A stretch of 64,000 nt of DNA from Thereva unica (lineage: Eukaryota; Arthropoda; Insecta; Diptera; Therevidae). The stretch spans positions 160,595,850 to 160,659,849 of the forward strand of contig OX465283.1 in assembly GCA_949987705.1 (NCBI GenBank), in the 5' to 3' direction. Shown piece by piece: positions 11,851 to 23,400 of this stretch (the stretch's first letter is position 1; each line of letters begins with the position of its first letter). The notes under the pieces are model-generated. The model had not been told where the DNA came from, did not search any database, and saw nothing but the letters and a program-made list of their open reading frames with translations. The position numbers were made by a program, and so were the translations under genes.

Positions 11851-13796
11851 ATGCACGCGAACTATACGCTATTCGCAGCGTCCATACGCTATTCGCAGCA
11901 TCTTCCGCCATCCATTCAAGCACGAACTCATCTGGCGAAATCCATCCGACTACGACTCGGCGATGTTAGACTACGTTTTGATCAACGCAAGATTCCGTCC
12001 GACGCTCAAAGACGTACGTGTATTGCGTGGGCGTGGGATTGCGGATTGGTCCATTATCTTGTTCGAGCGAAATTAAAGATGTGATTAAAAAGAGCGAAGA
12101 AAACGGTACTACCACCAGGCAAGAAGAAATGGGCAGGACAATACCATCGCATCGGGCGAGAGTTTCAAATGGCATTATCCAACAAATTCGCGACGCTCGA
12201 AATATTTGCCGATATCGATGTAAAAGAAAGGAAATTATTGGAGTCCATTGTAGGGTGTGCACTTGAGTTGTTTCCACCTATCCGTACACAGACGCAGCCA
12301 TGGATCTCGGACAGCTGTCTGGACCTCGTCGAACAGCGGAAACGAATGAAAGTTGTCGATTTCGAGCAATACCGACGATGGAACAAAGAAGTTCGACAGA
12401 AAATGAAATTGGAACGAGAAGCGTACTAGAATAACTTTATGGTTGACATGGAAGAAACGACGTTGAGGCACGAGTACCGGACGCTGTACCAGGAAATCTG
12501 GCGATTAGGAGGCAAAACAACATCAACAAACGACAACATAAAGAAATCGGATGGAATTTTCGTGACTTCCTCCCATAGGCGCCTGTAGCAGTGGAGAGAA
12601 TTCTTCAACCAGCTGTACAGCCACGATCCACCATAAGGTCCAGCACCCGAACCACCGATTATCGAGCAGCCAACGAATCAGTTTCTCAATACCGAACCGA
12701 CAATCATCGAACTGAAGGAAGCCATAAAATCGCTGAAAAATGAAAAAGCCGAAATGATCAAAGCTGGAGATAATGTCTTATCACAACAATTCCACGTCCT
12801 CATAACACACATGCGGCATTCGGATCGCATCCCGTCGGCGCGGAAGAAAACGATCGTTGTGCCAATTTTGAAGAAAGGCGACAGCTGGAGAATGCAAGAA
12901 TTATCGCGATATTAGCCTCCTTTCGATCGTCGGCAAAGTATTTACGAAAATCATACAATCGAGGCTACAGAAATATCGAGAGCAAACGAGCAGGATTTAG
13001 ACCACATTGAGGATGCATTGGTAAATATTCGTTCTCCGTCAGCTAATGGAAGAAAGAGTTCGTTGCGGCAAACGAAATGTCGTCGTTTTCATCCATTTTA
13101 AATCCGCTTTCGATTGCATCTATTGGAACAGCTTGTTGAGTGCCTTAGAAACTGAACACGTGCCATTGAAAGTCACCCAACTTCTGCAACCAACGTACGA
13201 TGAATCAACAGGCAGCGCTCATATTCGACTGCGACTTATCCAAGGAATTCCCGATTCAAACAGGTATCCGACAAGGAGACGTCGCTTCGCCACTTCTCGT
13301 TAAGGCTGTGATCGACGCGATAATGCGTGTAGCATTCGATGGACGACGAGGAGTTCGATACGACCGACGGCTTGGTAACCGACTTGATGTTCGCCAACGA
13401 TAGCGTCGTCTCCACAGCCACGGATTCCAAAGCAACGGACATCTTATACGACATTTCCTGCATCGGCCGGTCATACAAATCAATGCGGGAAAGACCAAAG
13501 TGCTCACAACGGACGGATCGAAAGCCAGCGTTTACCTCGATGGAACCCAAATCGAACAGGTTCCGATGTTCAAATATTTGGGATCATTGGTTGAGGAAAA
13601 GAAAAAGACATCGAAGGCCGACTTTCACAGCTGCAACGGCCAGGAAATAGCAACGAAGCGAACAAATATTACCATCAAAACGAAAGTACGACTTTACCGA
13701 ACGCTGATCCTTCCGATTCTTCTTTATGGATTGAAAACGTGGACACTGCTTAAGCCGAACGTCGATCTTCCAAATGCGATGCTTGAGGCAGGGCCG

Positions 13797-14440
13797 GCGA
13801 TTGACCTTTTTGTGCCCGGTGCAGTATGCTATATTACGCCCCCATCAGCTGTTTATTTTTTGATCGCAATGGAAAAAGACACAAACATTCTGTGGAGTTG
13901 CTTTATTATATGACAATGAAGGCACGGGAACGCTTATTCACTTTTTTTCTGAAATTGCGCCCGGTGGACCCTATAAAAGCGCCACTCTGCCTTTAAAAGC
14001 GCCACTCTGCCTTTATCCGCGATTTTGAGGCTTTAACTTCACAATACTCTCTCGGTAATGCTGTTTAATGCTCCAGGATTTCTTCACTTTTCACTTCCCT
14101 CACTATTTTCAGTACAATCCTGGGCTCCGAAAATCTTCAGTACTGTATACTCGAATCTCCATAATAGAGATCCATAATAGAGGGATAATAGGTGATCACT
14201 GCACTGCATGTATTAGTTTCTACTGTATATCTTGCATAGAAAAAAAAACAGTCCCCTTAACAGCCTTCCGCGATATAGAAGGCGCTTTCAACAACTTCAA
14301 CATTGAGGCGACTCAGTTGTTTCTCGCCGAAAATCTTAATTTCTGAAATTGCGCCCGGTGCAAGTGCACCATTTGCACCTATAAAAGCGCCGCCCTTGGC
14401 TTGAGACAGATCTTCGGTGTCTCACTCCGCGATCATTTTC
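13797..14440. mobile_element. Insertion inside the RTE relic, with repeated 'gcgcccggtg' blocks
   Basis: The RTE reading resumes at about 14445 exactly where the C-terminal region is expected, so this roughly 640-bp block is an insertion. It holds two similar segments, at 13946-14030 and 14341-14435. Both begin 'tctgaaattgcgcccggtg', then have 'ctataaaagcgcc' and end near 'ccgcgat'. A third 'tgcccggtgca' word occurs at 13816. The spacing resembles degenerate direct repeats flanking a short interior, but the element type is not clear. Confidence 0.55.
14229..14345 (+). mobile_element. Jockey-like reverse transcriptase fragment
   Basis: The frame reads TAFRDIEGAFNNFNIEA, the RT motif-A region of Jockey-group LINEs, where the aspartate of 'DIEGAFNN' is catalytic. 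It is the same RT class as the LINE inside the MTRES1-like gene at 58880-60130. Only about 35 codons remain, ending at the second 'gcgcccggtg' block. Confidence 0.6.
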
Positions 14441-14974
14441 AAAAGGAGACAGTTAGACAAAGATGCGAAACACAGACACTGATCGAGGAAGAAATGCAAA
14501 AACGTCGACTACGATAGTTTGGACTTGTTTAACGGATGGATGATTACTACTTGCCACGTAAACTGTCCAGACCTCGTCCGGCAGACTGGAGAATTCAGCG
14601 ATCGGCACCGAAGAAAACCTGGCTAAAGAATATCGAGGGCGACTTAAAGAATCAACCATTATCAGTTATCGAGGCTCAAGAAGTCGCCAAAAACCGTCGA
14701 GAATGGAAACGAATCGTGAATGGAGCTCGAGACGTATCCGTTGCGAGGACGTCCCGCTCGGACCGCCAGCTAACGGATCAAAGAAGAAGAGGAGAAGAAA
14801 AATTTATTATGGAGCATCTAAAGCCGCAACTACGGGATTTACTTGTCGAGATATATGACGATCAACGTTTTAGGCGTTTGAGTGACGAGGCACATTTCGA
14901 CTAGACGGTTAATAAACAGAAAGCAGTTATTGGCGCGTTTGATTCACCAACGACCAGTGCAATCACATAGATGT

Positions 14975-15200
14975 ACTTCTATATGGTGCGCCATTCGGGC
15001 CGATGCGATGGTTAGAGGCAATCCTGTAACAGTTACTGGTGATTGTACCGTTTTTAATGTCGAAAAACTTTCTTGTGCCCGAATTGAATCGTTTGTATCT
15101 AGAGCCCATGTGGTACCAACAGGACAGTTCAACATCACATACAAATCGTGCAATGATGCAACTTGTATACATCGGCCGGAACGTAAAACCCACCCTTCAC
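14975..15200 (+). pseudogene. Tc1/mariner-family transposase fragment, frameshifted
   Basis: In one frame TSIWCAIRADAMVRGNPVTV corresponds to the 'VTVWCAI...G..F' strand after the first catalytic Asp of the DDE/D fold. After a frameshift near 15050 the text continues FLVPELNRLYLEPMWYQQDS. The D in the 'W-QQD' box is the usual second catalytic position, and STSHTNRAMMQL follows. The N-terminal helix-turn-helix and the third acidic residue are absent. This is a relic of the same general class as those at 22430-23000 and 39740-40314. Confidence 0.75.
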
Positions 15201-17485
15201 ACCCAGCGGGAAAATATTGAAGCTATTCTTGATAAGCAGTAAAGAATTGCTTCCACATCGTACCCTTTGGAAGGTATAACGAAGATTTTGGTTTTCTGTT
15301 CATCAGACAAATTTTTCAAACATGCCCATATGACGAAGTTTTTAGTAACACATTCTTCTGTGAAAATTTGCTTCAGTTTTAAATTGATTAAAACTTTATA
15401 AATAGTAAGGGAAGCTTTCTCTGAGATGATATTATATGAAATTAAAAAGATTTTCCATGAGACGAATGAAGCGGTAGCCACAATCAAGAAGACGGAACGT
15501 CAAAGAAAAACACACAAAAAATGAGTGGATTGGTTCTGTTTGAGCTTTTATGCAGGAAACACATGCTTTTGGCGTACAGTGTACTCTTTAAATGCTTTCG
15601 AAAAAGCCCCTACAAAATAGCTTCCATTGACCTTCTCAAGAAGCTGTCGGGAAGAAAATGCAATGCTTCCTTCCAATGACATACAATTATAAAAAAGATA
15701 TGATGTGGGATACGGACAGGGCTCCTAAGCTTCTAAAGAAGGCTTCGTCATGTCTTAAAGTAGGCTTCCATACCACAGTGGGCGATTACAAAGTATATAT
15801 GTATGTAAGTGTAATTTTATTTATATATAAAAAATAAAGAAACAAAGTTCAATATTTGATATTAGTTCTTATATTAATTCAATTACCGAGTAAATCGCGA
15901 TAGAACAAACACTATTAAGCCTCTTAACTGACAGGATTATAAAAATAGAGCCTTTAAGGAGTTTAACAACACCAAGCACTCCCTAATTTTAAATGATACA
16001 AAATTTAAAAAAAAACGGTCGCACGCACAGCTTTGTATCTGCACCTCACGTGCCGAGAATATTCAAAATGTCCCTAGGATTTTGGCCAAAACCTTCAGGA
16101 GCCTCTAGGAAACTTTGAAGGGCTCCTCAATACAGAAAATTTAATATTCGTGTGGGTGTAAAAAATTCAGCCCTGCATACTAACACAGCCCAAGAGGCAG
16201 TTCCTGTTTTGTCGCTTCAATTGACTTCCCGGAGTCCTTTGGATAATTGAAAATTAATTAAACATCGAAACTTTTGGGTCGTGACAAGGAAGAAAATAAA
16301 TAGGAGAGAAATCCTGCAACGTTGCGATCAGATTCTGGGACATTTTAGATCTGAATTATTGGACACTGGCTTTTAGCTAAATTAATGAGTGTGCTCCTTG
16401 TGCAAGGATATATAGGAACCAGCCATTATGTGTGCTTCCGAGGCTCTTACTGCCAATTATTGCCGACGTTCTGAAGGAATAGGAATTGTGGTGGTGGTGG
16501 TGGAGTTTCTTTTGTTCCAGTGTCGGTTGGAGCTGGTAACGTGGTCTTAACAATAATTGCAGTTTGTGTCGATTTATTTAACGTGATTCCATCAGGAACT
16601 TTCTAAGAGAGTGTGTTCCAACCGACATTTTATGTGTCCATCTGTATGGGAAACCTGTATTATGTTACGTCTTGGTCAATGTGGATTTTAATCGCTGGAT
16701 GCCATTTGACAGTTTCTTAATTTCAGTTGACGTTCAACAGCTTAAAGGAAACTAAATTATAAAACAATCGGGACTCACGCGATTTATATAAAATTTTAGA
16801 GCCTGAGAAAGTTGAAAACGAGCGCATGTTTTTTTACCACGATCCGTTACAAACGGAACGGTATTCGTGATGAGTGCGTCTAGAGCCTTTAGGATATAGT
16901 TCCATATGTGGGTTGTCTTCTATATTAAGCTACCGGTGGTCCAAATACCCTTCCCTCCACTTGAAGCGCTTATCCAAAAGTTAAGGCTGCTTTCGCTTTT
17001 GCGAGTGTTGTTACAAGTGAAACCTGTCAAAATATATTGTTCGGTCTATGTCGTTTACGTTGACGACGAATCGTTTCAGGGTTTGTTGTAGAAATTCGTA
17101 AGGTTTTCGTACAAGATAGGCTCGTAAAAGAACGTAATCGGTGCCCTCCAGAGCTATTCGAAAATCAACATCGTTTTGAACTGATTGTCGAGGAGGCATT
17201 GCCTTTAAGCCGTTTCTACAGGATGATGTGAACGTTTCATTCGAGTGTTAGCTTGCAACGATACCCACATCAGCCCGAATAGGTCCAAATACAAACGCTG
17301 GAGGGTTAACATTGGGTACTCGTAGTTTGAGAATCGGCTACCCACTACGTTCTACCATCAAGCGTCCAACTTTGGAGGGTATTTGAAGCATCGTGCAGAG
17401 TCTGCTTTAGGGTATGCTTTATCAAACGAAGACTAGCAAGGAACCCTAAGTGCTGAATTGGATTTTTAGCCGATAGGATGTAAAT
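15201..17485. other. No recognisable gene
   Basis: A/T-rich DNA with a short (GGT)n run near 16490. A 62-codon - strand frame at 17011-17199 shows no motif I recognise. Confidence 0.35.
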
Positions 17486-17489
17486 GGAG

Positions 17490-17850
17490 TTCAACAGTCT
17501 CAAGTCTGATCACACTTGGTGGCCTTTGATAGGATATACGAAAAGAGGAGTTATACATCCTCTCCTATGATGCCTTGTTGTAAATAAAGTCCGAGAGTTA
17601 CTAGGCGTTCAAATTACCCACGAAGTAACGCTGAAACAAAAGTCATTAAGTCAAGGCACCCACTTGGTTTTGTTTCCAGCTGGTTCGTTAGGGTAGGAGT
17701 GAGTGTCAATCCCGATAAAACGCCAACATCAGGACGACATCATTTGCAGGATAGTCGGATTTTTTACTTCTAATAACAAACCAATACTTAGGAGTGGTAT
17801 TAGATGTTAAGATCCTTCAATGGAACCAGTACATTAACAATTTTATGAGT
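17490..17850 (+). mobile_element. Jockey/R1-group LINE RT fragment, heavily decayed
   Basis: A GGVLSPLL-like box is read as RGVIHPLL followed by CLVVNKVRELLG at 17545-17610. Further on the frame shows VSVNPDKTPT and then QYLGVVLDVKILQWN at 17700-17830, the segment after the YADD motif in this LINE class. The YADD box itself is not recognisable, and several stops intervene. Confidence 0.6.
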
Positions 17851-17961
17851 AGAGCGCCAGACCGATCTACCATCCTTCCTCTTTCTTTTTTCGAACTAAA
17901 TTTAATACCAAACCTTGCACCATAACGTGAACCGAGCCCAACTACATAAAGACGCGAGTCG

Positions 17962-18300
17962 AATTGAGTTCTTCTTCTTCTTTAAACTCCTTTAATCCCT
18001 CATGGGACATAGGGCGGAATGCCGATTCGTAGCAATGGTGTTTTTTATGGGAGCGGGTTGCTAACCCTCAGTCCAACCAACTTAAAACTCTGTTTTGTGG
18101 CGCAGAGAGCTCGCCATTCACCCGTCTCCCGTTAGCTCCTTCCGAAGAAATACCCCAGGGGGCACCGCGGGGAAGTGGGATTAGGACTTGCTAACAGGTC
18201 TGCTTGGTGTTCGTCTGCAGTGGCTTTTCTCGGGTCTTGACAGAAGTGACAAATCAGGTGCCACCACTTTCCGAGGTCTTTGTTAGCCATTCGCCCCCCT
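17962..18300 (-). mobile_element. RTE-related 3' end joined to an untranslated-like segment
   Basis: The words 'ttaatccctc' and 'gggacatagggcgga' (17994-18020) match the 3' end of the RTE element at 35713-35742 in the same - orientation. They are followed by a (GAA)n-type tail, seen as 'ttcttcttcttct' at 17964. Upstream of this end, in - sense, lies about 270 bp of GC-rich non-coding sequence instead of RT. The copy may be an internally deleted, non-autonomous derivative; that is inference. Confidence 0.5.
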
Positions 18301-18309
18301 TGAGTTAGG

Positions 18310-18480
18310 GTCGACAGAACTCGACTCAGCTCTGTTACCTGGGTTTAGTTGAAGACGCCAGTTTAGTAGTTGAGTCGTTGAATTTAGTTGAGAGCAGCAT
18401 CCCTGTGTTTTTTGTGATTTGTAATGCGCGTCGAAAATTCAACTCAACCTCAACTCAACTATTTAACTGATTGTATATAC
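18310..18480. repeat. 'AACTCAAC' repeat family, copy 1
   Basis: It contains 'aactcgactcagctctgtta' followed by 'cctgggtttagttga', and ends in 'ttcaactcaacctcaactca'. Related copies lie at 21045-21440 and, in inverse orientation, at 31487-31737. Both ends are rich in the inverted words GTTGAGT/ACTCAAC, as in foldback elements. It has no coding content. Confidence 0.65.
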
Positions 18481-19028
18481 CTACGTAGTAAAACTATGTA
18501 AAATTGAAAAATTGGCTCTCCTTTACATACCGGAAATTAGTTGGTATTTGGTCAATGGTCTTGGGAGGAGACATTCTACAATTGTTAGTAGATTTTGAAA
18601 TTTTTTTGAAGATATTGCAAAAGCGGAATGCTACTGAATTGCATGCCTGAAGAGTTCTTAAAATTATTATCGTTTATCGTTCCATAGGGTTCAGCTCGGG
18701 TTTTGTGGTTAATGTCTTCAAGCAGAGGAGATTGCTATACTGCAGTCAACCGATATCAATCGACGAGTGATAAAGTGACGAAGGACAAAATTATTTTGGA
18801 TTGCCAGAGTTACCTTTATGAGCTGGGTATACTCAATCGGATCACTCTGTTTGGTCCCCATTCATCAGGGTTAGAATTCTTGAAAAAACTGGGCGCATTG
18901 GGAAGGCAGAGCTCTGGGACTGCATTCATTAGCGCGGCATCGACTGTTAAGGCACCAAGCCGTCTTGCTACAATAGTCCTATGAGCTGTTTGATTAACAG
19001 ATTCCATACAGTTAGACTTAAGCAGGAC

Positions 19029-19120
19029 TTATGTGAGGCAGTACATTTGTCCCTTACTCGAAGGTAAACTGTACTGATTCCTCAACTTTTTTTGAATGTT
19101 CCCCTTCACAAATGTCTTAC
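19029..19120 (+). repeat. Short dispersed repeat shared with 45063-45140
   Basis: The words 'gcagtacatttgtccctta', 'ttgtact' and 'ctcaa-ttttttt-aatgt' are shared in order with 45063-45140. The type is unknown. Confidence 0.5.
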
Positions 19121-19190
19121 TACTCTTCGTGAGAGCGTGTATACCTGCACACAAACCCAACCTACGACGTTCAATGTTTTTTTTTTTTGT

Positions 19191-19663
19191 GTAAAAATAA
19201 AAGATTGCCTTACAACGGGCGAACAACGGCCGCTTGGCTTTTTAAGGGACATATGATGGCCGAAGAGGTTTTTACCATTTTTCAAGGGAACACATACGAC
19301 CCTCGACGGCCAAACTTGACCAAAATATTTAAAAGGTCGAGTATTGAGCTGTACTCACGGGCATACGACGGCAAAAAAATAAATCTGCACCACAATCTCT
19401 TGTAGTCTAGCAAAAATATCATAAAAATAGTAAATAAAACATGTTTTTTTTGTTTCTGTTATGCATGCGACAATTTTATGTTGTGAACCACTGTACCACC
19501 GTCGAATTACCTTTTTTGGAACTGTAAGGCCATCAAACCACTGTCTCATATACGGCCGTACGGTCCTACAAACAATGTTCTGATTGCCCACACATGGCCG
19601 AGGTCTATATGTTTCAAAAACGGCCGGTTATCGCCCGCTGTAAAGCTATCTTTTATTTTTACT
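19191..19663. mobile_element. Non-autonomous element with about 45-bp terminal inverted repeats
   Basis: The left end reads 'taaaaataaaagattgcctt' then 'acaacgggcgaacaacggcc'. The right end, complemented, reads 'taaaaataaaagatagcttt' then 'acagcgggcgataaccggcc'. The length is about 473 bp. A truncated copy of the same family lies at 3960-4170. The A/T ends obscure any target duplication. Confidence 0.7.
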
Positions 19664-19739
19664 TAGGTGAATTATTTTATTCTTAAGGAGTTAATTTTTT
19701 TACTATAATTTTTAACTGCCGACCTAATACTATTTCAGA

Positions 19740-19870
19740 TAACATCATCCCCTAAGAATTGTTTCTGGATCTACCGTGGATAATCGGAGCTCCCAAGGTG
19801 TAGGTTTTGCTTAAAAAATGATGAGTCTGGCCTTCACATTCTTGGCCACTACCCCGAAGAGTAGGTCTAA
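19740..19870 (+). mobile_element. LINE ORF2 C-terminal fragment
   Basis: The + strand reads WIIGAPKCRFCLKNDESGLHILGHYPE, here in shortened form around CRFCLKNDESGLHILGHYPE. This is the same zinc-finger-like tail as at the window start (CRLCLEEDESALHIFCECP), with the last Cys pair lost. Confidence 0.6.
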
Positions 19871-19974
19871 ACCATTGACATTGTAAAACCCACCGAATTA
19901 AAATTTGTTGCCCAAGTCACCAAACTAACTTCGGTGCTAACTTCAACTTAAGCACGCACTGCGAATCCGGGCCT

Positions 19975-20214
19975 ATGCGCTATGTATGTAGAGAAATATT
20001 AAATCATTCCAAAAACTTCTCGAATCCCGATCGCATGCCGTTGGTTGGTCCATATCCACGAGTCAATGAAATACGTCCACTGACATTGTGGTATATTTAT
20101 TTATGCTTAACAAGTGTATTCTCATTTACTGTATTTTATAAGGTAAGAAAAACTTTTAATATAAACTTTTTCCCTGACTCGATCCTGGCCTTCGCTAGGC
20201 ATGCAGACAAATAG
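19975..20214 (+). CDS. Unassigned 79-codon frame with one membrane segment
   Basis: The frame starts MRYVCREILNHSKNFSNPD. It includes a hydrophobic stretch LTLWYIYLCLTSVFSFTVFY (about residues 36-55), long enough to cross a membrane once. The hydrophobic stretch is followed by 'aaggtaagaaaaac' at about 20140, a good splice donor, so the real coding part could end there as an exon. No transposon motif is visible. An insect chemoreceptor-like exon is one idea, but no diagnostic motif supports it, and it may be a chance frame. Confidence 0.2.
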   Translation: MRYVCREILNHSKNFSNPDRMPLVGPYPRVNEIRPLTLWYIYLCLTSVFSFTVFYKVRKTFNINFFPDSILAFARHADK

Positions 20215-21044
20215 AAAAGTTTGCGAAACAGTTCAAATAAAAAAGGAAACCTCCTTATAGAATTCAGTTGTGTGTTATGTTAAAACTTTCCCAACAAAAG
20301 ACAAAGAAAAAGTTATCTAAATCCTGCTTTGCTAAAATCAGTCGCCCCATCTCCTGCTGGAGGAAGAACTTGTGTAAATCAGGAAGTTTTAAAGAGTTTA
20401 TCAAATAAACTGTTGAGCTGAGTGCAGACACAAAAACACTTCAATAAATTCCCAACTTTTAAAGTTTTAATGAAAGAATTCTGGAAATCTTTTAACTAAC
20501 ATTCGGGCAGCAGAATCGCTAGAACTATGCCGGAGCAATTTACACTGGCAAAACATGAGTTTAATACTTCTGTGTAAACACGAGATTTAAGTTTTATTCA
20601 TGGTTCAACGCCCAAGTTTTAAGCTTTGTTCCCTTTCATCCCCCGCTGGCGGCGTTATTTTTGTGCATTCGATATCTGCTAAAATTTTAACTAGAGGAAG
20701 GATTCAACCTAACCTTCGGAACAATGTTTCTGTGCTGGTGTGAAGCCGTATGAATTCTTTAAGGAGGGACGTGTGCGAATTCTTACTTGGTTTTGGAATG
20801 TGCCCTGAGAACAGATATGAGAATATTTCACATAATTCATAAAAAGAACTGGTGAAATCTGAAAATGCTGAGGGAAATTTGTTTCTTGTAATATTAAGAG
20901 GAGGACACAGGAGAAAGCAGCTGCTAACCGTAGTTATTGAAGACGGGTTTTTTGATTTACTTGGAGTTTCATGGGAGAGAGTACAATATAGGTTGTTTTG
21001 CATAAATCTGGCAACGTCTTGTTAAAAGTTTTATTTCATGACTT
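20215..21044. other. No recognisable gene
   Basis: A/T-rich sequence. The - strand frame at 20704-21003 is Ser-rich and shows no known domain. Confidence 0.35.
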
Positions 21045-21440
21045 CTTCGACAAAGTTCAACCCAGATTCAACCCATGTTCAACCCAGTCATAAACTGGGG
21101 TTGTGTTGAAACTGGGTCCACTCAACCCAACTCAGCTCTCCTACCTGGGTCGAGTTGATATTTCGCCTCATACACGCTGGTTGAATTGTAATTGGGTTGA
21201 AGTAACATTTCTTTTGTTTGTTTACCATCCGTGACGTCCGCCTTTGGCGTTAGTTTTTTGTTCGCTGTTTTTTCTTGCACAGGAATAAAAACATTTTTCG
21301 TTCTGAGTTTTTACGTATCTATAAATGAGAATTTCACACTAAAATTTGAGGTTATGGTTTGAATTCAGTTCAACTCTATTTTAACCCAAGGTGAACTCAA
21401 CTCGACACGGCGGTCGAACCTCAACTCAACTATTCAACCT
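21045..21440. repeat. 'AACTCAAC' repeat family, copy 2 (longest)
   Basis: It begins 'gttcaacccagattcaaccc' and ends 'acctcaactcaactattcaa'. It carries the shared core 'caactcagctctcctacctg' of copies 1 and 3. GTTGA and TCAAC words alternate at both ends, consistent with a foldback element of about 400 bp. Confidence 0.65.
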
Positions 21441-21474
21441 AGTCATAAAAGTATGTGTAAATTAAAATACATTC

Positions 21475-22372
21475 CAAAATGGTGAAAAAGAGTCTATAGT
21501 AGACATCACCTTCATCAGTGACACGATGTCTAGAGACCTCCAATGTTGGTTGAATGAGGTATATAATACGCACAGCGACCACTTCGCCATAACCATCCGT
21601 ACAGGAACAAGAACAGAAATGGGGCAGAAAAACCTCACCGTGAACGGGATGGGCCCAGGACAAGTTCGATGAAGAGCTGTTAAAAGAAATTATCTTGTAG
21701 GGGAATCTTGAGCAGGCAGGATGCACTAACGAAGGGTCGAACGCATCACTGCTGCGATGAAATGGGCTTGTGATGACTTCCTCCCTCGGGCTTGTGACGC
21801 CCCCATCCCTCGGCGCCAAAACTCCTGGTGAAACGACGTAAGTAAGGACCCACTGACCTACAGACCTATAAGCCTACTAAATTCTATGGGCATTCTTTTC
21901 GAACGGGTAATATATAACAGATTATTCCCAAGCGCCGAGAGGGAAGGCGATCAAGCGTCAGGAAGGGTAGATCAACAAGGTATACTGTCATATGGTGACT
22001 ATCCTAGCATGGGCAGCAATGGATGAGCACAAGAGTGGCGGAGTTAGATCGTCGACACGTAGATAAAACTTGATACACCGAAGTAGTGATAGAATTCCAG
22101 GACACTACACTGCGAGTCAGACGAGGGAGTAAGAGAGTATAGGACAACTTGCGAAATCCCTCTAGGTTCCGTGCTAGGTCCTCTCCTGTGGATTATCATA
22201 TATGATGAAGTACTGGCGCTAGGCCTTCTGAGAGAAGGGGTCACTATTGGGGTTGCCGATAACATTGAGGTCGCGGTAGCAGGAAAGCGACTCGACGATA
22301 TTGAGACGTGGTCCTATAACGTTGGTCTTATGCTACTCGAGCATAGCCGATTTAGCCGATTTCGAGAAATGT
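21475..22372 (+). mobile_element. Decayed R1/LOA-like LINE with internal deletion
   Basis: The endonuclease end is read at 21480-21600 (ESIVDITFISDTMSRDL and THSDHFAITIRTG, where the SDH box is the catalytic His site). The RT entry follows at 21840-21960 (DPLTYRPISLLNSMGILFER). The RT core is at 22150-22320 (IPLGSVLGPLLWIIIYDEVL), then VADNIEVAVAGKRLDDIE where ADD is expected. Sequence between endonuclease and RT is shorter than in a full element, and several stops occur. Confidence 0.8.
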
Positions 22373-22429
22373 GATGCAGTCTATTCACATCGAAAAAAAC
22401 CTGTTGAAATTGTAGCATTGAAAACAATC

Positions 22430-23000
22430 GTTCAAGTGTGAAAACTGTGCGGCTTATGGTATAAAATATGGTTGAAATTCGGCGCCTTCAGAGAAGAAAC
22501 AATACAATTCGTGGTTTGATGACGCATCCGCGACGCTCCAATGAAGTTGTTGAAACGGTACGAGAGACTGTTACCGATAATCCAAATGCGTCGTATCGCT
22601 GCCGATCTCAGGAGTTAAACCAGAGTTAACCAACTTTAAGGAGGATTACGAAGCAAGATTTTCTTTTCTTCCCATACAAAGTGTAACTTACTCAAATACT
22701 GTTGCCAACGGACAAGTCGCGTCGTTTGAAATACGGAAATACCATCGAAAGAATGATCGATGTCGAGGCGAAATTTTGTTAACGCACGAATTTCATTTGA
22801 CACTCTCTGGCGGACTCAATAAACAAAACTGTCGAATTTTGGGAACAGAGAAGCCACACGTCATTCATGAACACCACAGCATTACGAGAAAATGACTGTT
22901 TGGACCGGAGTGTGCACAAAACCATCATCGGACCATTTTTTTTTTTTTCAAAGTTCGAGAAACCTCCAACAGGGAACGAGTTGATATTCATACCCAATCT
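22430..23000 (+). pseudogene. Tc1/mariner-family transposase relic
   Basis: The second helix-turn-helix region is recognisable at 22470-22620 (EVVETVRETVTDNPNASYRC, RSQEL). The catalytic core start is at 22780-22990 (THEFHLTLSGGLNKQNCRIL, GTEKPHVIHEH). The usual first catalytic 'SDEAHF' reads THEFHL, so the aspartate is lost. A stop follows, then FGPECAQNHHRTIFF. The remaining C-terminus and the second and third acidic residues are absent. Confidence 0.8.
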
Positions 23001-23039
23001 GCGAACACGTCTATAGGAGCTGTATCGGGCTAGAGTTGT

Positions 23040-23400
23040 AACAGCATAATGGCGCGACTAAGTATTGGGCGCCACTTATGCGAGGTATTTCCCCCTTAGC
23101 CATAAGCCCGGAAAAGCATGACCAAGGAGTCAACACCATACATAAGAAAAAAACAAATTCCGGACTCCTTATCCTCCCCAACCGCCGATACTAATGCCAG
23201 GGGGATGTGCTGCCGGCCACACGGAGTTCACTAGCTCGCCGGGGGGGTCGTGGGGTGTGTGGCCGGGCCTATACGCAGTATGGTTCACCACTTACCTGTG
23301 ACTAGGCAAATTCATCTTCAGTTCCAATCATCCCTCGGGCCTCGTCTGAGCCGTGTCATTGCAATCCATTTCCCTGACAGCTCATAGTATTGAAGACTAT
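23040..23400. other. GC-rich non-coding block with a hairpin
   Basis: This stretch is much richer in G+C than its surroundings. It contains the inverted words 'ccggccacac' (23212-23221) and 'gtgtgtggccgg' (23254-23265) around a G-run loop. No frame or known repeat is evident; it could be the leader of a retroelement. Confidence 0.35.

Larger units (their letters stand above)
11940..14770 (+). mobile_element. Decayed RTE-like non-LTR retrotransposon (endonuclease to RT C-terminus)
   Basis: The pieces appear in order in shifting frames. The endonuclease end is at 11965-12080 (LDYVLINARFRPTLKDVRVL). The linker is at 12290-12430 (WISDSCLDLVEQRKRMK) and the RT entry at 12710-12900 (ELKEAIKSLKNEKAE and VVPILKKGDS). 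RT follows at 13040-13420 (VVVFIHFKSAFDCIYWNSLL, GIRQGDVASPLL), with the catalytic YADD box degraded to FANDS near 13395. The palm/thumb is at 13500-13790 (VPMFKYLGSLVEEKK, VRLYRTLILPILLYGLKTWT). The C-terminal region at 14445-14770 is IEEEMQKRRLR, RMDDYYLPRKL and RPADWRIQRSAPKKTWLKNI. At least five frameshifts or stops make it non-functional. A foreign block at 13797-14440 interrupts it. Confidence 0.85.

Noticed and set aside
21439..21819. 126-codon - strand frame
   Set aside because: It is antisense to an R1-like endonuclease fragment that reads on the + strand.
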